64,000 nucleotides of DNA from Rubrivirga sp046845755 (GTDB lineage Bacteria; Bacteroidota; Rhodothermia; Rhodothermales; Rubricoccaceae), in NCBI RefSeq assembly GCF_046845755.1, contig NZ_CP177357.1:1426001-1490000 (forward strand), written 5' to 3'. This document shows positions 1-8,224 of the stretch, one piece after another. The position numbers were made by a program, and so were the translations under genes. Below the pieces are notes generated by a model. That model had not been told where the DNA came from. It was given only the letters and a program-made list of their open reading frames with translations, and searched no databases. Each line of letters starts with the position of its first letter. Position 1 is the first letter of the stretch.

Positions 1-569
1 CCAAACGACAGGCGGGGGTCGTGGTCGCGGGGCTGGCCCACGCTCCCGACGTTGACGAGGTAGCGGTGGCCCTTGCGGATCCGGAAGACGCCGAGCGACG
101 ACGACACGACGGCCGGTTTGTGGCTGTGCCCGATAAAGCAGATCGGCGTGTCGAAGGCGCCGAACTGGCGCTGCGTGTCGCGGAACGTCTCGAGCCGGGG
201 CCACGCGCCGGGCTCGTCCGGCGCGGCGTGCGCGAAGGTGGCCTCGAACCGCTCGGCCGTCAGCGGGAGCCCGGCGAGCCAGCCGCGCTGGTCGTCCGAG
301 AGCTGCTCGCGGTGGAGCTTGGCGGCGGCCTGGCCGTCCTTTGGGAGCACCGACCAGTCGCCGGTGACGACGGCCTCGTCGTGGTTGCCCAGGACGCTGA
401 GCGTGAACTCGGAGCGGACGACGTCTAGGCATTCACCGGCCGACGGGCCGTAGCCGACGACATCGCCCAGGCTGACGAGGTGGTCGGCGCCCCGCGCCTC
501 GGCGATGGCGAGGGCTGCGCGGAGCGCTTCCAGGTTGGCGTGGATGTCGGAGAGGACGGCGATCAGCAC
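1..569 (-). CDS. metallophosphoesterase, YfcE/calcineurin-like (3' end outside window)
   Basis: Reading the minus strand from a GTG at 569 gives a protein beginning MLIAVLSDIHANLEALRAAL. The binuclear-metal motifs of the calcineurin-like family follow in order: SDIHAN near residue 7, GDVVGYGP near 34, GNHDE near 60, and GHSHKP near 125 with NVGSVGQPRD behind it. That GDxVxYGP...GNHD...GHSH pattern is typical of the small YfcE/MJ0936-like phosphodiesterases. The stop codon lies beyond base 1, so about 189 residues are seen and the C-terminus is missing. The gene is divergent from the Wzc-like gene with about 110 bp between start codons, so the two may share a promoter region. The natural substrate cannot be told from sequence. 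Confidence 0.85.
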   Translation of the reverse strand, partial: MLIAVLSDIHANLEALRAALAIAEARGADHLVSLGDVVGYGPSAGECLDVVRSEFTLSVLGNHDEAVVTGDWSVLPKDGQAAAKLHREQLSDDQRGWLAGLPLTAERFEATFAHAAPDEPGAWPRLETFRDTQRQFGAFDTPICFIGHSHKPAVVSSSLGVFRIRKGHRYLVNVGSVGQPRDHDPRLSF

Positions 570-577
570 GGGTCGAC

Positions 578-586
578 GGGGGGGGG
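578..586. repeat. run of nine G between divergent genes
   Basis: Nine consecutive G residues lie 9-17 bases upstream of the GTG start of the metallophosphoesterase (C9 on its coding strand) and about 95 bases upstream of the Wzc-like gene. It is the longest homopolymer I noticed in the window. It could slip during replication or be a sequencing-length uncertainty. It is outside both reading frames. Confidence 0.7.
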
Positions 587-650
587 CGGGAATCTAGCCC
601 CCGGCGGTGCCGGCCCCGGCGCCGGAGAGGGCCACTCAGGTCGGACGGAC

Positions 651-656
651 TATCTT
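651..656 (+). promoter_or_regulatory. TATCTT promoter-like element before the polysaccharide operon
   Basis: The sequence TATCTTTC lies in the divergent intergenic region, 22 bases before the chosen ATG at 679. It matches the Bacteroidota -7 element (TAnnTTTG) except for the last base. The same TAnCTT element at nearly the same distance precedes several other genes in this window. I see no clear -33 TTG. Confidence 0.45.
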
Positions 657-678
657 TCGGCCCCTCGCCGCCGTTGTC

Positions 679-3042
679 ATGTCCTCGATGCTCCCCGTTC
701 AGGCCGAGACACCGTCCTCGCTCCCTCTCACCGGCCTCGAACCGTTCTACGACCGGGGCAGCGAGGGCGTCGACGTGCGCGCAATTCTGGACATCCTCTT
801 GCGGGGGAAGTGGCTCATCCTCGCGACGGTGCTGGCCCTGTTGATCCCGGTCGCCGCCGTGTCGTGGACGACGCCGTCGCGGTTCCGGTCCTACTCGATC
901 CTGCTCATCGACAAGACCGACACCGACCTCTCGACCGTCGCGACCGAGATGTCGGCGAGCCGCCTGTTCCAGAAGGACAAGAACTTGAGCAACGAGATGC
1001 TGGTGCTCGACCAGTCGATGCCGCTGGCGGAGACGGTCGCGGCGCGGATCATCGAGACGGGCACCGTCCCCGGCACCGGCCGGCCGTTCACCGTCCTCAC
1101 CGGCGCCACCGCCGACGGCGAGGTGACCCCGCAGGAGGTGGCGTTCACGCTCCAGCGCCGGTACGTCGACGCCGCGCCCGAGCCGGGCGGGGCCGACGCC
1201 ATCCGGGTGATCGTGACCAGCACCGACAGGGACGAGGCCGCGTTCATCTCCAACGCGTTCGCCGAGGCCTTCGCCCAGCTCACCCAGGACCAGAGCCGCG
1301 CGGGCGCCGCCAACTCGCGGGAGTTCCTGGAGGGGCAGGTCCAGTCGCAGAGCGAGCGCCTGAGCGAGGCCGACGCCGCCGTCTCGCGGTACATGCTCCA
1401 GGAGGGCGCCGTCGCGCTCGAGGAGGAGACCTCGCGCCTCGTCGACCAGATCGCCACGCTCGACGCCCGGCGCGACCAGGCGACGGTCAACCTCCAGACC
1501 AAGCGCGCCGAGCTGGCGGCGCTCCAGACCGAGCTCCGGCGCACCGAGGGCCAGGTCGGCGAGCGGCTGTCGTCGACGCTCGACGCCGAGCTGACGGCGG
1601 CCCGCCAGCGGAGCGCCGCGCTCCGCGCCCAGCTCGAGACGTACTACGCCCGGACCCCGTCGCTGCGGACCAACCCCAACCCGCCCGCCGAGTACGCCGA
1701 GGTGGCCTCGCTCCGGCGCCAGCTCCAGGAGGCCGAGGCCGCCCAGATCCGGATCGCCGACGCGCTCGCCGAGCAGGCCCTCGCGTCCGGGACGAGCCCC
1801 GACGACCAGCGCTCCGGGTTCGTCCGCGCGGCCGGCCTGCGCGACCAGATCTCGGCGGCCCGCGTCCAGGTGCGCGGCCTCGAGGCCGAGGTGGCCCAGA
1901 TCAACCGCCGGCTGCGCCAGTACGAGGGCGAGCTGGCCGCCGTCCCCGCCCAGTCGATCGAGCTGGCGCAGCTCGAGCGCGAGCGCCGGGCGGCCGAGGG
2001 CGTCTACGGCTCGCTGGAGACGAACCTCCAGCAGGCCCGCGTCGCCGAGCAGTCGCAGCTCGGCTACGCCCGCGTGATCCGGCCGGCCTTCCCCGCGAGC
2101 GCGCCCTATACCCCACTCCGCGGCCGGAACGTGCTGGTGGCCCTGGTCTGCGGGCTCATCCTGGGCATGATGCTCGCCATCGGCAAAGTCCGCCTCGACC
2201 ACCGCATCAACACGCCCGACGACCTGGCGAAGCTGGGCCGGTCGGTCATCGGGACGGTCCCGAGCACGACGGAGCTGGTCGCCGAGGAGTTCGGCGGGGC
2301 CGAGACCGCACTCGTCAACGGCCGCCAGGTCGACACGCATGTCGTCTCGCTGCTCAACCCGCTGTCGACCGCCAGCGAGTCCTACCGGGCGCTCCGGACC
2401 AACATCCAGTTTAGCCGGCCCGACGTCGTGGTCCAGACCATCCTGGTGACGTCGTCGAACCCGGGCGAGGGCAAGTCGGTGACCTCGTCGAACCTGGCCG
2501 TGGTCTTCGCGCAAGCGGGCCGCCGCGTGCTCTTGGTCGACGCCGACCTCCGGCGGCCGACCGTCCACAAAAAGCTGGGGCTGCCCCGCGAGCCCGGGCT
2601 GGTCCAGCAGATGTTCTCCGAGGACCGGATCGACCCGGCGCAGATCGAGCAGCTCGCCGACGACCTCTACGTGCTCCCGGCCGGGCAGCTCTCGCCCAAC
2701 CCGTCGGAGCTGATCGGGTCCAAGCGGATGCGCGACCTGATCGCCGACATGCGCGAGGTGTTCGACATCGTCATCTTCGACGCCCCGCCCGTGCTCGCGG
2801 CGACCGACGCCGTCCTGCTCTCGACCCAGTGCGACGCGACGCTGCTCATCGTGCGGGCCGGGGAGACGAAGGACTACGAGCTGGAGTCGGCCACGACGGC
2901 GCTCGCGGATGTGGGGACGCAGGTCAGCGGCTACGTGCTCAACGCGTTCGACGTCCGCAACGCCTACGGCTACCGCTACAAGTACGCGTACCGCTACGGC
3001 AACGCCTACGGCTACGGCTACGAGACCCGCGAGGACGCCTAG
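679..3042 (+). CDS. Wzc-like polysaccharide co-polymerase / BY-kinase tyrosine autokinase
   Basis: This 787-residue inner-membrane protein should control chain length and export of the polysaccharide made by the genes that follow. Order of parts: first membrane span at about 45-63, a long periplasmic region with coiled-coil stretches (about 220-460), second span about 484-503, then a cytoplasmic bacterial tyrosine kinase. The kinase shows Walker A (NPGEGKS, about 594-600), Walker A' (LLVDADLRRPT, about 616-626) and Walker B (VIFDAPP, about 697-703). The C-terminal tail at 761-781 is rich in Tyr, the usual autophosphorylation cluster. I chose the ATG at 679 rather than an in-frame ATG at 607 because a promoter-like element lies between them and the upstream 24 residues look non-coding. 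It heads the operon and is followed 19 bases later by the SLBB export gene. Confidence 0.93.
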   Translation: MSSMLPVQAETPSSLPLTGLEPFYDRGSEGVDVRAILDILLRGKWLILATVLALLIPVAAVSWTTPSRFRSYSILLIDKTDTDLSTVATEMSASRLFQKDKNLSNEMLVLDQSMPLAETVAARIIETGTVPGTGRPFTVLTGATADGEVTPQEVAFTLQRRYVDAAPEPGGADAIRVIVTSTDRDEAAFISNAFAEAFAQLTQDQSRAGAANSREFLEGQVQSQSERLSEADAAVSRYMLQEGAVALEEETSRLVDQIATLDARRDQATVNLQTKRAELAALQTELRRTEGQVGERLSSTLDAELTAARQRSAALRAQLETYYARTPSLRTNPNPPAEYAEVASLRRQLQEAEAAQIRIADALAEQALASGTSPDDQRSGFVRAAGLRDQISAARVQVRGLEAEVAQINRRLRQYEGELAAVPAQSIELAQLERERRAAEGVYGSLETNLQQARVAEQSQLGYARVIRPAFPASAPYTPLRGRNVLVALVCGLILGMMLAIGKVRLDHRINTPDDLAKLGRSVIGTVPSTTELVAEEFGGAETALVNGRQVDTHVVSLLNPLSTASESYRALRTNIQFSRPDVVVQTILVTSSNPGEGKSVTSSNLAVVFAQAGRRVLLVDADLRRPTVHKKLGLPREPGLVQQMFSEDRIDPAQIEQLADDLYVLPAGQLSPNPSELIGSKRMRDLIADMREVFDIVIFDAPPVLAATDAVLLSTQCDATLLIVRAGETKDYELESATTALADVGTQVSGYVLNAFDVRNAYGYRYKYAYRYGNAYGYGYETREDA

Positions 3043-3061
3043 CCCTCCCACCACGCCCCCC

Positions 3062-3847
3062 ATGCGCGCACTCCTCGTCCTCGCCGCCCTCGCGGCGGCC
3101 ACCCTGTCCCCGGCGGACGCCCAGACCAGCGACGGGGGCGTGCTCGGCGTGATCGAGGGGCGGACGGCCACGCCGGGCGGGTACTACGTCAACGCCCGCG
3201 AGGGCGAGCCCGTCACCCGCGTCCACGTCTGGGGCCGCGTGCTCCGGCCGGGCATTTACGACGTGGGCCCCGGCTTCGGGCTGGCGTCGGTGCTGACGCT
3301 CGCGGGCGTGACGAACGAGCGGGCCCAGAGGCCGGGCGACCCGTCGCTGGTGCTCCGCGTGTACCGGGCCGGGCAGGCCGGGCCGGTCTACGAGGCCACG
3401 CTGGCCGCCTTCGTCCGCGACGCGGCCAAGCCCGCGCTCCAGTACGGCGACATCGTCGAGGTCGACGCCGAGGGCGCCGCCGAGGTCGCCGTCTGGGGCG
3501 ACGTGACCGTGCCCGGCGTCTTCGCCGTGCCGCCGGGGACGACCGCCCGGGAGGCGCTGGCGATGGCCGGCGGCCCGGCGGCGACGCGGCTCCGCGCGGC
3601 CGAGACGCGCGAGGCGACGGTCCGCATCTACCGCGAGGGCGCAGGGGAGGGGCAGGCGGCCTTCGAGACGACACTGGAGGCCTTCATGTCCCAGGCGACC
3701 CCGCTCGTGCAGGACGGCGACGTCATTGAGGTCGAGACGCGCGTCGACTCCGGGTGGACCTCGCGCGACACGTTCACCGTCGTCGGCCTGGTGACCTCGG
3801 GCGCGATCGCGGTTGTGCAGTTCCTGCGTCTCATCAACGTCGACTAG
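3062..3847 (+). CDS. SLBB-domain polysaccharide export-like protein
   Basis: The 261-residue product starts with a signal peptide (about 1-20, ending ADAQT). Two beta-grasp SLBB-type units follow, each with the pattern V-x-V-W-G-x-V-x-x-P-G (near residues 57 and 145) and an aspartate-rich DIVEV/DVIEV end. Such domains occur in Wza/OPX outer-membrane export proteins. Unlike Wza, it has no recognisable N-terminal PES domain, and it ends in a hydrophobic stretch (about 237-257) that could be a membrane span. It is placed right after the Wzc-like kinase, as export proteins usually are. The next gene's GTG directly abuts its stop codon. Role in export is inferred; it might instead be a periplasmic adaptor. 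Confidence 0.8.
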   Translation: MRALLVLAALAAATLSPADAQTSDGGVLGVIEGRTATPGGYYVNAREGEPVTRVHVWGRVLRPGIYDVGPGFGLASVLTLAGVTNERAQRPGDPSLVLRVYRAGQAGPVYEATLAAFVRDAAKPALQYGDIVEVDAEGAAEVAVWGDVTVPGVFAVPPGTTAREALAMAGGPAATRLRAAETREATVRIYREGAGEGQAAFETTLEAFMSQATPLVQDGDVIEVETRVDSGWTSRDTFTVVGLVTSGAIAVVQFLRLINVD

Positions 3848-4849
3848 GTGGCCCCCGACGGACGCGGCATCCTGGTCACCGGCGGCGCGGGCTTTATCGG
3901 CTCGGCCGTCGTGCGCGGGGCCCTCGCGCGGTATCCGCGCTCGCGCGTCGTGACGCTCGACGCGCTGACGTACGCCGGCTCGCGCGCCAACCTCCGGGCC
4001 CTCGGCGACCGGCACACCTTCGTCGAGGGCGACATCCGCGACGGCGCGCTCGTGCGCCGGCTGATGCGCGAGCACGACGTCGCCCTCGTCGTCCATCTCG
4101 CCGCCGAGTCGCACGTCGACCGCTCGATCGACGTGCCGGCCGAGTTCGTATCGACGAACGTGCTCGGGACCCAGTCGATGCTCGACGCCGCGCGCGAGGT
4201 GTGGGGCGCCGCCCGCGACGTCCGGTTCCACCACGTCTCGACCGACGAGGTCTACGGCGACCTCGGGCCGGACGACCCCGCGTTTACGGAGACCACCCCG
4301 TACGCGCCCTCGTCGCCGTATTCGGCGTCGAAGGCGGGCTCGGACCACCTCGTCCGCGCCGCGGCCCGGACGTTCGGCCTGCCCGTCACGATCACGAACT
4401 GCTCCAACAACTACGGCCCCCGGCAGTACCCCGAAAAGCTGATCCCCGTCGTCCTCGCGCGCGCGCTCGCCGGCGAGCCGATCCCCGTCTACGGCGACGG
4501 CGGCAACGTCCGAGATTGGCTCTACGTCGGCGACCACGCCGACGCCATCTGGGCCGTCGTCGAGCGCGGGGCGACTGGGGAGACCTACAACGTCGGCGGG
4601 AACGCTGAGGTGGACAACCTGACCCTCGTCCGGACCTTGTGCGCGCTCGTCGACGAGCGCCGCCCCGCAGGCGCGCCCCACGCCGACCTCATCACGTTCG
4701 TCACCGACCGCCCCGGCCACGACCGCCGCTACGCCGTCGACACGGCCAAGATCGAGCGGCTCGGCTGGCGACCCCAGCAGTCGCTAGCGACCGGGCTCGC
4801 CGCCACCGTCGACTGGACGCTCGCTCACCCCGACTGGCACACCGCATGA
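3848..4849 (+). CDS. rmlB: dTDP-glucose 4,6-dehydratase
   Basis: This 333-residue short-chain dehydrogenase/reductase should convert dTDP-glucose to dTDP-4-keto-6-deoxyglucose using bound NAD. The Rossmann motif TGGAGFIGS lies near residue 9. The family's catalytic STDEVYGD block lies near 131-138, and YSASK at 158-162 supplies the Tyr/Lys pair. NCSNNYGPRQYPEKLIP and the VYGDGGNVRDWLYV block are also typical of RmlB. The start is a GTG immediately after the preceding stop. Its stop overlaps the ATG of rmlA (ATGA), so the two are probably translationally coupled. rmlC and rmlD are absent here, so the product need not be dTDP-L-rhamnose. Confidence 0.95.
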   Translation: MAPDGRGILVTGGAGFIGSAVVRGALARYPRSRVVTLDALTYAGSRANLRALGDRHTFVEGDIRDGALVRRLMREHDVALVVHLAAESHVDRSIDVPAEFVSTNVLGTQSMLDAAREVWGAARDVRFHHVSTDEVYGDLGPDDPAFTETTPYAPSSPYSASKAGSDHLVRAAARTFGLPVTITNCSNNYGPRQYPEKLIPVVLARALAGEPIPVYGDGGNVRDWLYVGDHADAIWAVVERGATGETYNVGGNAEVDNLTLVRTLCALVDERRPAGAPHADLITFVTDRPGHDRRYAVDTAKIERLGWRPQQSLATGLAATVDWTLAHPDWHTA

Positions 4850-5718
4850 AAGGCATCGTCCTGGCCGGCGGGCACGGCACGCGACTCCACCCCGCGACCC
4901 TCGCGGTCAGCAAGCAGCTGCTGCCCGTCTACGACAAGCCCCTCATCTATTACCCGCTGACGACGCTGATGCTGGCAGGCATCCGCGAGGTGCTCGTCAT
5001 CTCGACGCCCGAGGCGCTGCCCGTTTTCGAACGGCTGCTGGGCGATGGCAAGCGGTGGGGGATGACGTTCGAGTACGCCGTTCAGGACGCGCCGCGGGGG
5101 CTCGCCGATGCCTTCCGAATCGGGCGCGACTTTGTCGGCGATCAGCCGGTGATGATGATCCTCGGTGACAACGTGTTCTACGGCGGCGGGCTCTCGGGCC
5201 ACCTCCGCCGCGCGGCCGAGACCACGACGGGCGCGCGCGTGTTCGCGTACCCCGTCGCCGATCCGGAGCGGTACGGCGTTGTGGAGCTGGACGCCGACGG
5301 CCGCCCGGTGTCGCTCGAAGAGAAGCCCGCCGTCCCCAGGTCGAACCTCGCGGTCGCCGGCATCTACGCCTATGGCCCCGACGTCGTCGCCGTCGCCGAC
5401 GGGCTTATGCCGTCCGCCCTGGGCGAGCTCGAGATCACCGACGTGAACCGCCACTACCTCGACGCGGGCACGCTCGAGGTCGAGGTGATGGGCCGGGGGA
5501 TCGCGTGGCTCGACGCCGGGACGCACGAGTCGCTCCTCGACGCCTCCGCGTTCGTCCACTCCGTGCAGGCGCGGCAGGGGCTGATGGTGGCCTGCCCCGA
5601 GGAGGTCGCCTACCGGATGGGCTTCATCGACCGCCAGCAGCTGGCGGAGCTCGGCGACGTGCTCGCCGCGAATGCCTACGGGCAGTACCTCCAGTCGCTC
5701 GCGGCGGCCGAGGGATGA
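4846..5718 (+). CDS. rmlA: glucose-1-phosphate thymidylyltransferase
   Basis: The 290-residue protein matches the short RmlA type and should make dTDP-glucose from dTTP and glucose-1-phosphate. The nucleotide-binding signature LAGGHGTRLHPAT lies at residues 6-18, followed by SKQLLPVYDKPLIYYPL. The metal/sugar block MILGDNVFYGGGL, the VEEKP-equivalent SLEEKP and the C-terminal GIAWLDAGTHESLLDAS block are all present. The ATG overlaps the rmlB stop by four bases. After it comes a 108-base spacer with a GC-rich hairpin-like stretch, the longest break in the early operon, which may hold an internal promoter or attenuator. Confidence 0.95.
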   Translation: MKGIVLAGGHGTRLHPATLAVSKQLLPVYDKPLIYYPLTTLMLAGIREVLVISTPEALPVFERLLGDGKRWGMTFEYAVQDAPRGLADAFRIGRDFVGDQPVMMILGDNVFYGGGLSGHLRRAAETTTGARVFAYPVADPERYGVVELDADGRPVSLEEKPAVPRSNLAVAGIYAYGPDVVAVADGLMPSALGELEITDVNRHYLDAGTLEVEVMGRGIAWLDAGTHESLLDASAFVHSVQARQGLMVACPEEVAYRMGFIDRQQLAELGDVLAANAYGQYLQSLAAAEG

Positions 5719-5826
5719 TCGCTGGCCCCTCCGCGAAGGCCGGGATCTGTGCCGTCCGGCCGCGGCGCCCGGCCAGAACGGGCGAGGGCGTAGGCTTGCA
5801 CAGGCCTCCGCACACCGCTTAGCCCG

Positions 5827-6720
5827 ATGGCGCTTCCCACGTTTCTCGTCGTCGGCGCGCCCAAGGCCGGCACGACGGCGCTCTGGCACCACCTCGTGGC
5901 GCACCCCGAGGTCGAGATGGCGACGGTCAAGGAGCCCCGGTTCTGGACGCGCGAGCCGGGCGGGTTGGTGCGCGGCGACCTCGACGACCGCATGCCGCGA
6001 GCGGGGACGTTCGACAAGGGGCTCGCGTGGTACCAGGCGCTGTGGACCGGGTCGGCACCCGCGAGGGGAGAAGCCTCGACCGTCTACCTCGCGGCGCCCG
6101 ACGCGCCCTCGCTCGTCGCCGAGCACCTCCCCGGCGCCCGCGTCGTCGCCGTGCTCCGCGACCCCGTCGAGCGGATGCACTCGCACTACTGGCAGGAGCG
6201 CCGGGCGGGCTGGGCGTTCGGGACGTTCGCCGAGATGGTCGAGGCCGGCCACCCCCGCGCGCGGTACTTCGAGGCCGCGAGCCACTACCGCGAGGCCCTC
6301 GACCGCTGGCGCGCCGCCGTCGGCGAGGAGCGGATGTTGGTGCTCACGCACGACGCCCTCGCCGCGCGCCCCGCCGAGACCGTCGCCCGCGTCTACCGCT
6401 TCCTTGGCGTCGACGCCGCGTTCGTCCCCGACACGCTCGGGCGCCGATACAACCGCCAGCAGGCCGCGCCGGCGCCCGCCCTGATGCGCCGCCTCGAACG
6501 CCTGCGGGCCCTCGCCGACGGCCGCCTCCCTGCGGGACTCGTCCGGCTCGCGGGCCGTGTGCGCCGCGCGGTCGTGCGCCGAGCCGCGACCCCTGGGGTC
6601 CGGACCCCGCTCGACCCGGCCCTGCGGGCCCGGCTGGTGCCCCGATTCCTCGAGGACATCGCCGCCGCAGAAGCGTGGACGGGCGAACCCCTCGGCGCCT
6701 GGCGCCGCACCGATGGCTGA
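5827..6720 (+). CDS. sulfotransferase 1
   Basis: A 297-residue PAPS-dependent sulfotransferase-fold protein. The 5'-phosphosulfate loop reads GAPKAGTTALWHHL (from residue 10). The 3'-phosphate strand reads VVAVLRDPVERMHSHYW (about 105-121), with the Arg and Ser positions kept. SGHS/heparan-type N-deacetylase/N-sulfotransferase-like proteins have the same arrangement. It should move sulfate from PAPS to a sugar hydroxyl or amino group in the cytoplasm before export. It is the first of six sulfotransferase genes in this operon, and its stop overlaps the flippase ATG. The acceptor is unknown. Confidence 0.88.
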   Translation: MALPTFLVVGAPKAGTTALWHHLVAHPEVEMATVKEPRFWTREPGGLVRGDLDDRMPRAGTFDKGLAWYQALWTGSAPARGEASTVYLAAPDAPSLVAEHLPGARVVAVLRDPVERMHSHYWQERRAGWAFGTFAEMVEAGHPRARYFEAASHYREALDRWRAAVGEERMLVLTHDALAARPAETVARVYRFLGVDAAFVPDTLGRRYNRQQAAPAPALMRRLERLRALADGRLPAGLVRLAGRVRRAVVRRAATPGVRTPLDPALRARLVPRFLEDIAAAEAWTGEPLGAWRRTDG

Positions 6721-8224
6721 GGACCCCGCCGCCACCCCGCCGACCGCCGCGGGCGATCCGGACGCCGAGCGCTACAAGCGGGTCGGCAAGATGTCGGCGC
6801 TGTACCTCGCCGGCGCCTTCGTGTCCAAGCTCGCGAAGTTCCTCCTCGTCCCTTTTTACGTCCGCTACCTGACGAAGGCCGAGGTCGGGACGGTCGTGTT
6901 TCTCGACGCGCTGATCCTGGCGCTGGCGCGGCTGTTCCCGCTCGGCCTCAACCAAGCCGTCAAGCGGTTTTACCCCGAGGTCGGCGGCGACCGCGACGGG
7001 GACCGGTTCACGTTCGGGATCTGGGCGGTCGTGCTCGGCTTCGGGGCGGCGGGCGCCGGCCTCGCGTGGGCCGCCGCGCCGGTCTGGACCGGGGCTGTCG
7101 CCGAGGCCATCCCCGCCGGCTTCCTGGTGCTGGCGGTCGCCATCGCGGGGCTCCAGGGGAACGCCGCCGTCCCCACGACGCGGTTCGTGGCCCGGCAGCA
7201 GCCGCTCGCGCACACGGCCTACACCACGGCCCAGTTCATCCTGGTGACCGCCTGCATCGTCGTGGGCGTCGGCGTGCTGGGCCGGGGCGTCGAGGGCGTC
7301 CTGTGGGGCCAGCTCGCGGCCTACGTCGCGTGGACCGTGCTCGCGGGCGTGCTGCTCGGCCGGTGGGCCGGGTGGCGCCCCTCGTTCAGCCGGGTCGGCG
7401 CGTCGCTGGCGTTCTCGGTCGCCGTCGTGCCGCACCTGCTGTTCACGTGGGGGATCACGTTCGCCGACCGGCTGATCCTGGTCCGGTACGTCAGCCTGGA
7501 GGCGGTCGGCGTGTACGGCGTCGGGTACCAGATCGGCTCGCTGATCACCATCTTCAGCCTGTCCGTCACGAACGCCTGGCTGGCCCGCTTTTTCCGCGCC
7601 TCCGAGGGCGACGCCGGCGCGGACGAGTTCGCGCAAACGCTGACGCGGATGACGCTCGTGCTGCTCGCGCTGAGCCTGGCCACGTTTGCGCTCGCGCCCG
7701 AGCTGATCGCCGTCGCGGCGACCTCCGCGTACGCGGATTCGGTGCCGATCCTGCGGATGATCGCCGCGGCGCACGTCTTCCACGGGCTGAACCAGGCGTT
7801 CATCCTGCCGCTCTTCTTAAAGAAGCGGACCGGTCTCGTGTCGGCGTCGACGGGGTTCGGGCTCGTCGTGAACGTGGGCCTCAACGTGCTCCTCATCCCG
7901 CGGTACGGCATCACGGGGGCCGCCGTTGCCACCATCGCCTCGTACGTCGGCATCGCCGTGAGCAGCTACGTCTTCGCGAGGGGCGTGTACCCGGTGCGGA
8001 TTGAGGGTGCCCGGCTCGGCCTCGCGTCCGGGCTGGCGCTGGCCCTCGGTGCGGGGGCAATGCTCTTGCCCGATCTTTCCCTGATCCACACCCTGGGCCG
8101 TCTGGCGCTCGTCGCCGCCTTCCCGGCCGTCCTCTGGGCCTGGCCGGGGGGCGCGCTGCTGACCCCGGCCGACCGGGCCGCCGCCCTCGCCATCCCTCGC
8201 CGCCTTCGCCGCCGCCTTGGCTAA
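6713..8224 (+). CDS. Wzx-like oligosaccharide flippase
   Basis: A 503-residue integral membrane protein with roughly 12-14 hydrophobic segments, of the polysaccharide-specific MATE/MOP superfamily. The N-terminal block KMSALYLAGAFVSKLAKFLLVPFYVRYLTKAEVG is typical of Wzx (only its order is quoted here as AGAFVSKLAKFLLVPFY). The central ADRLILVRYVSLEAVGVYGV block, where flippases keep charged residues in a span, also fits. It should flip the lipid-linked repeat unit to the periplasm. ATG at 6713 overlaps the preceding stop by eight bases, and the polymerase start overlaps its end. Confidence 0.88.
   Translation: MAEDPAATPPTAAGDPDAERYKRVGKMSALYLAGAFVSKLAKFLLVPFYVRYLTKAEVGTVVFLDALILALARLFPLGLNQAVKRFYPEVGGDRDGDRFTFGIWAVVLGFGAAGAGLAWAAAPVWTGAVAEAIPAGFLVLAVAIAGLQGNAAVPTTRFVARQQPLAHTAYTTAQFILVTACIVVGVGVLGRGVEGVLWGQLAAYVAWTVLAGVLLGRWAGWRPSFSRVGASLAFSVAVVPHLLFTWGITFADRLILVRYVSLEAVGVYGVGYQIGSLITIFSLSVTNAWLARFFRASEGDAGADEFAQTLTRMTLVLLALSLATFALAPELIAVAATSAYADSVPILRMIAAAHVFHGLNQAFILPLFLKKRTGLVSASTGFGLVVNVGLNVLLIPRYGITGAAVATIASYVGIAVSSYVFARGVYPVRIEGARLGLASGLALALGAGAMLLPDLSLIHTLGRLALVAAFPAVLWAWPGGALLTPADRAAALAIPRRLRRRLG

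Noticed and set aside
607..678. Earlier ATG for the Wzc-like gene
   Set aside because: A promoter-like TATCTT element lies between it and the ATG at 679, and the extra 24 residues are unlike Wzc N-termini.
433..3171. Very long open frame antisense to the Wzc-like gene
   Set aside because: High G+C removes stop codons from other frames; the plus-strand frame has clear kinase motifs and the antisense product is low-complexity.
5719..5826. Terminator between rmlA and sulfotransferase 1
   Set aside because: A short GGCCGG/CCGGCC pairing exists but the loop is long and no T run follows; the operon appears to continue.
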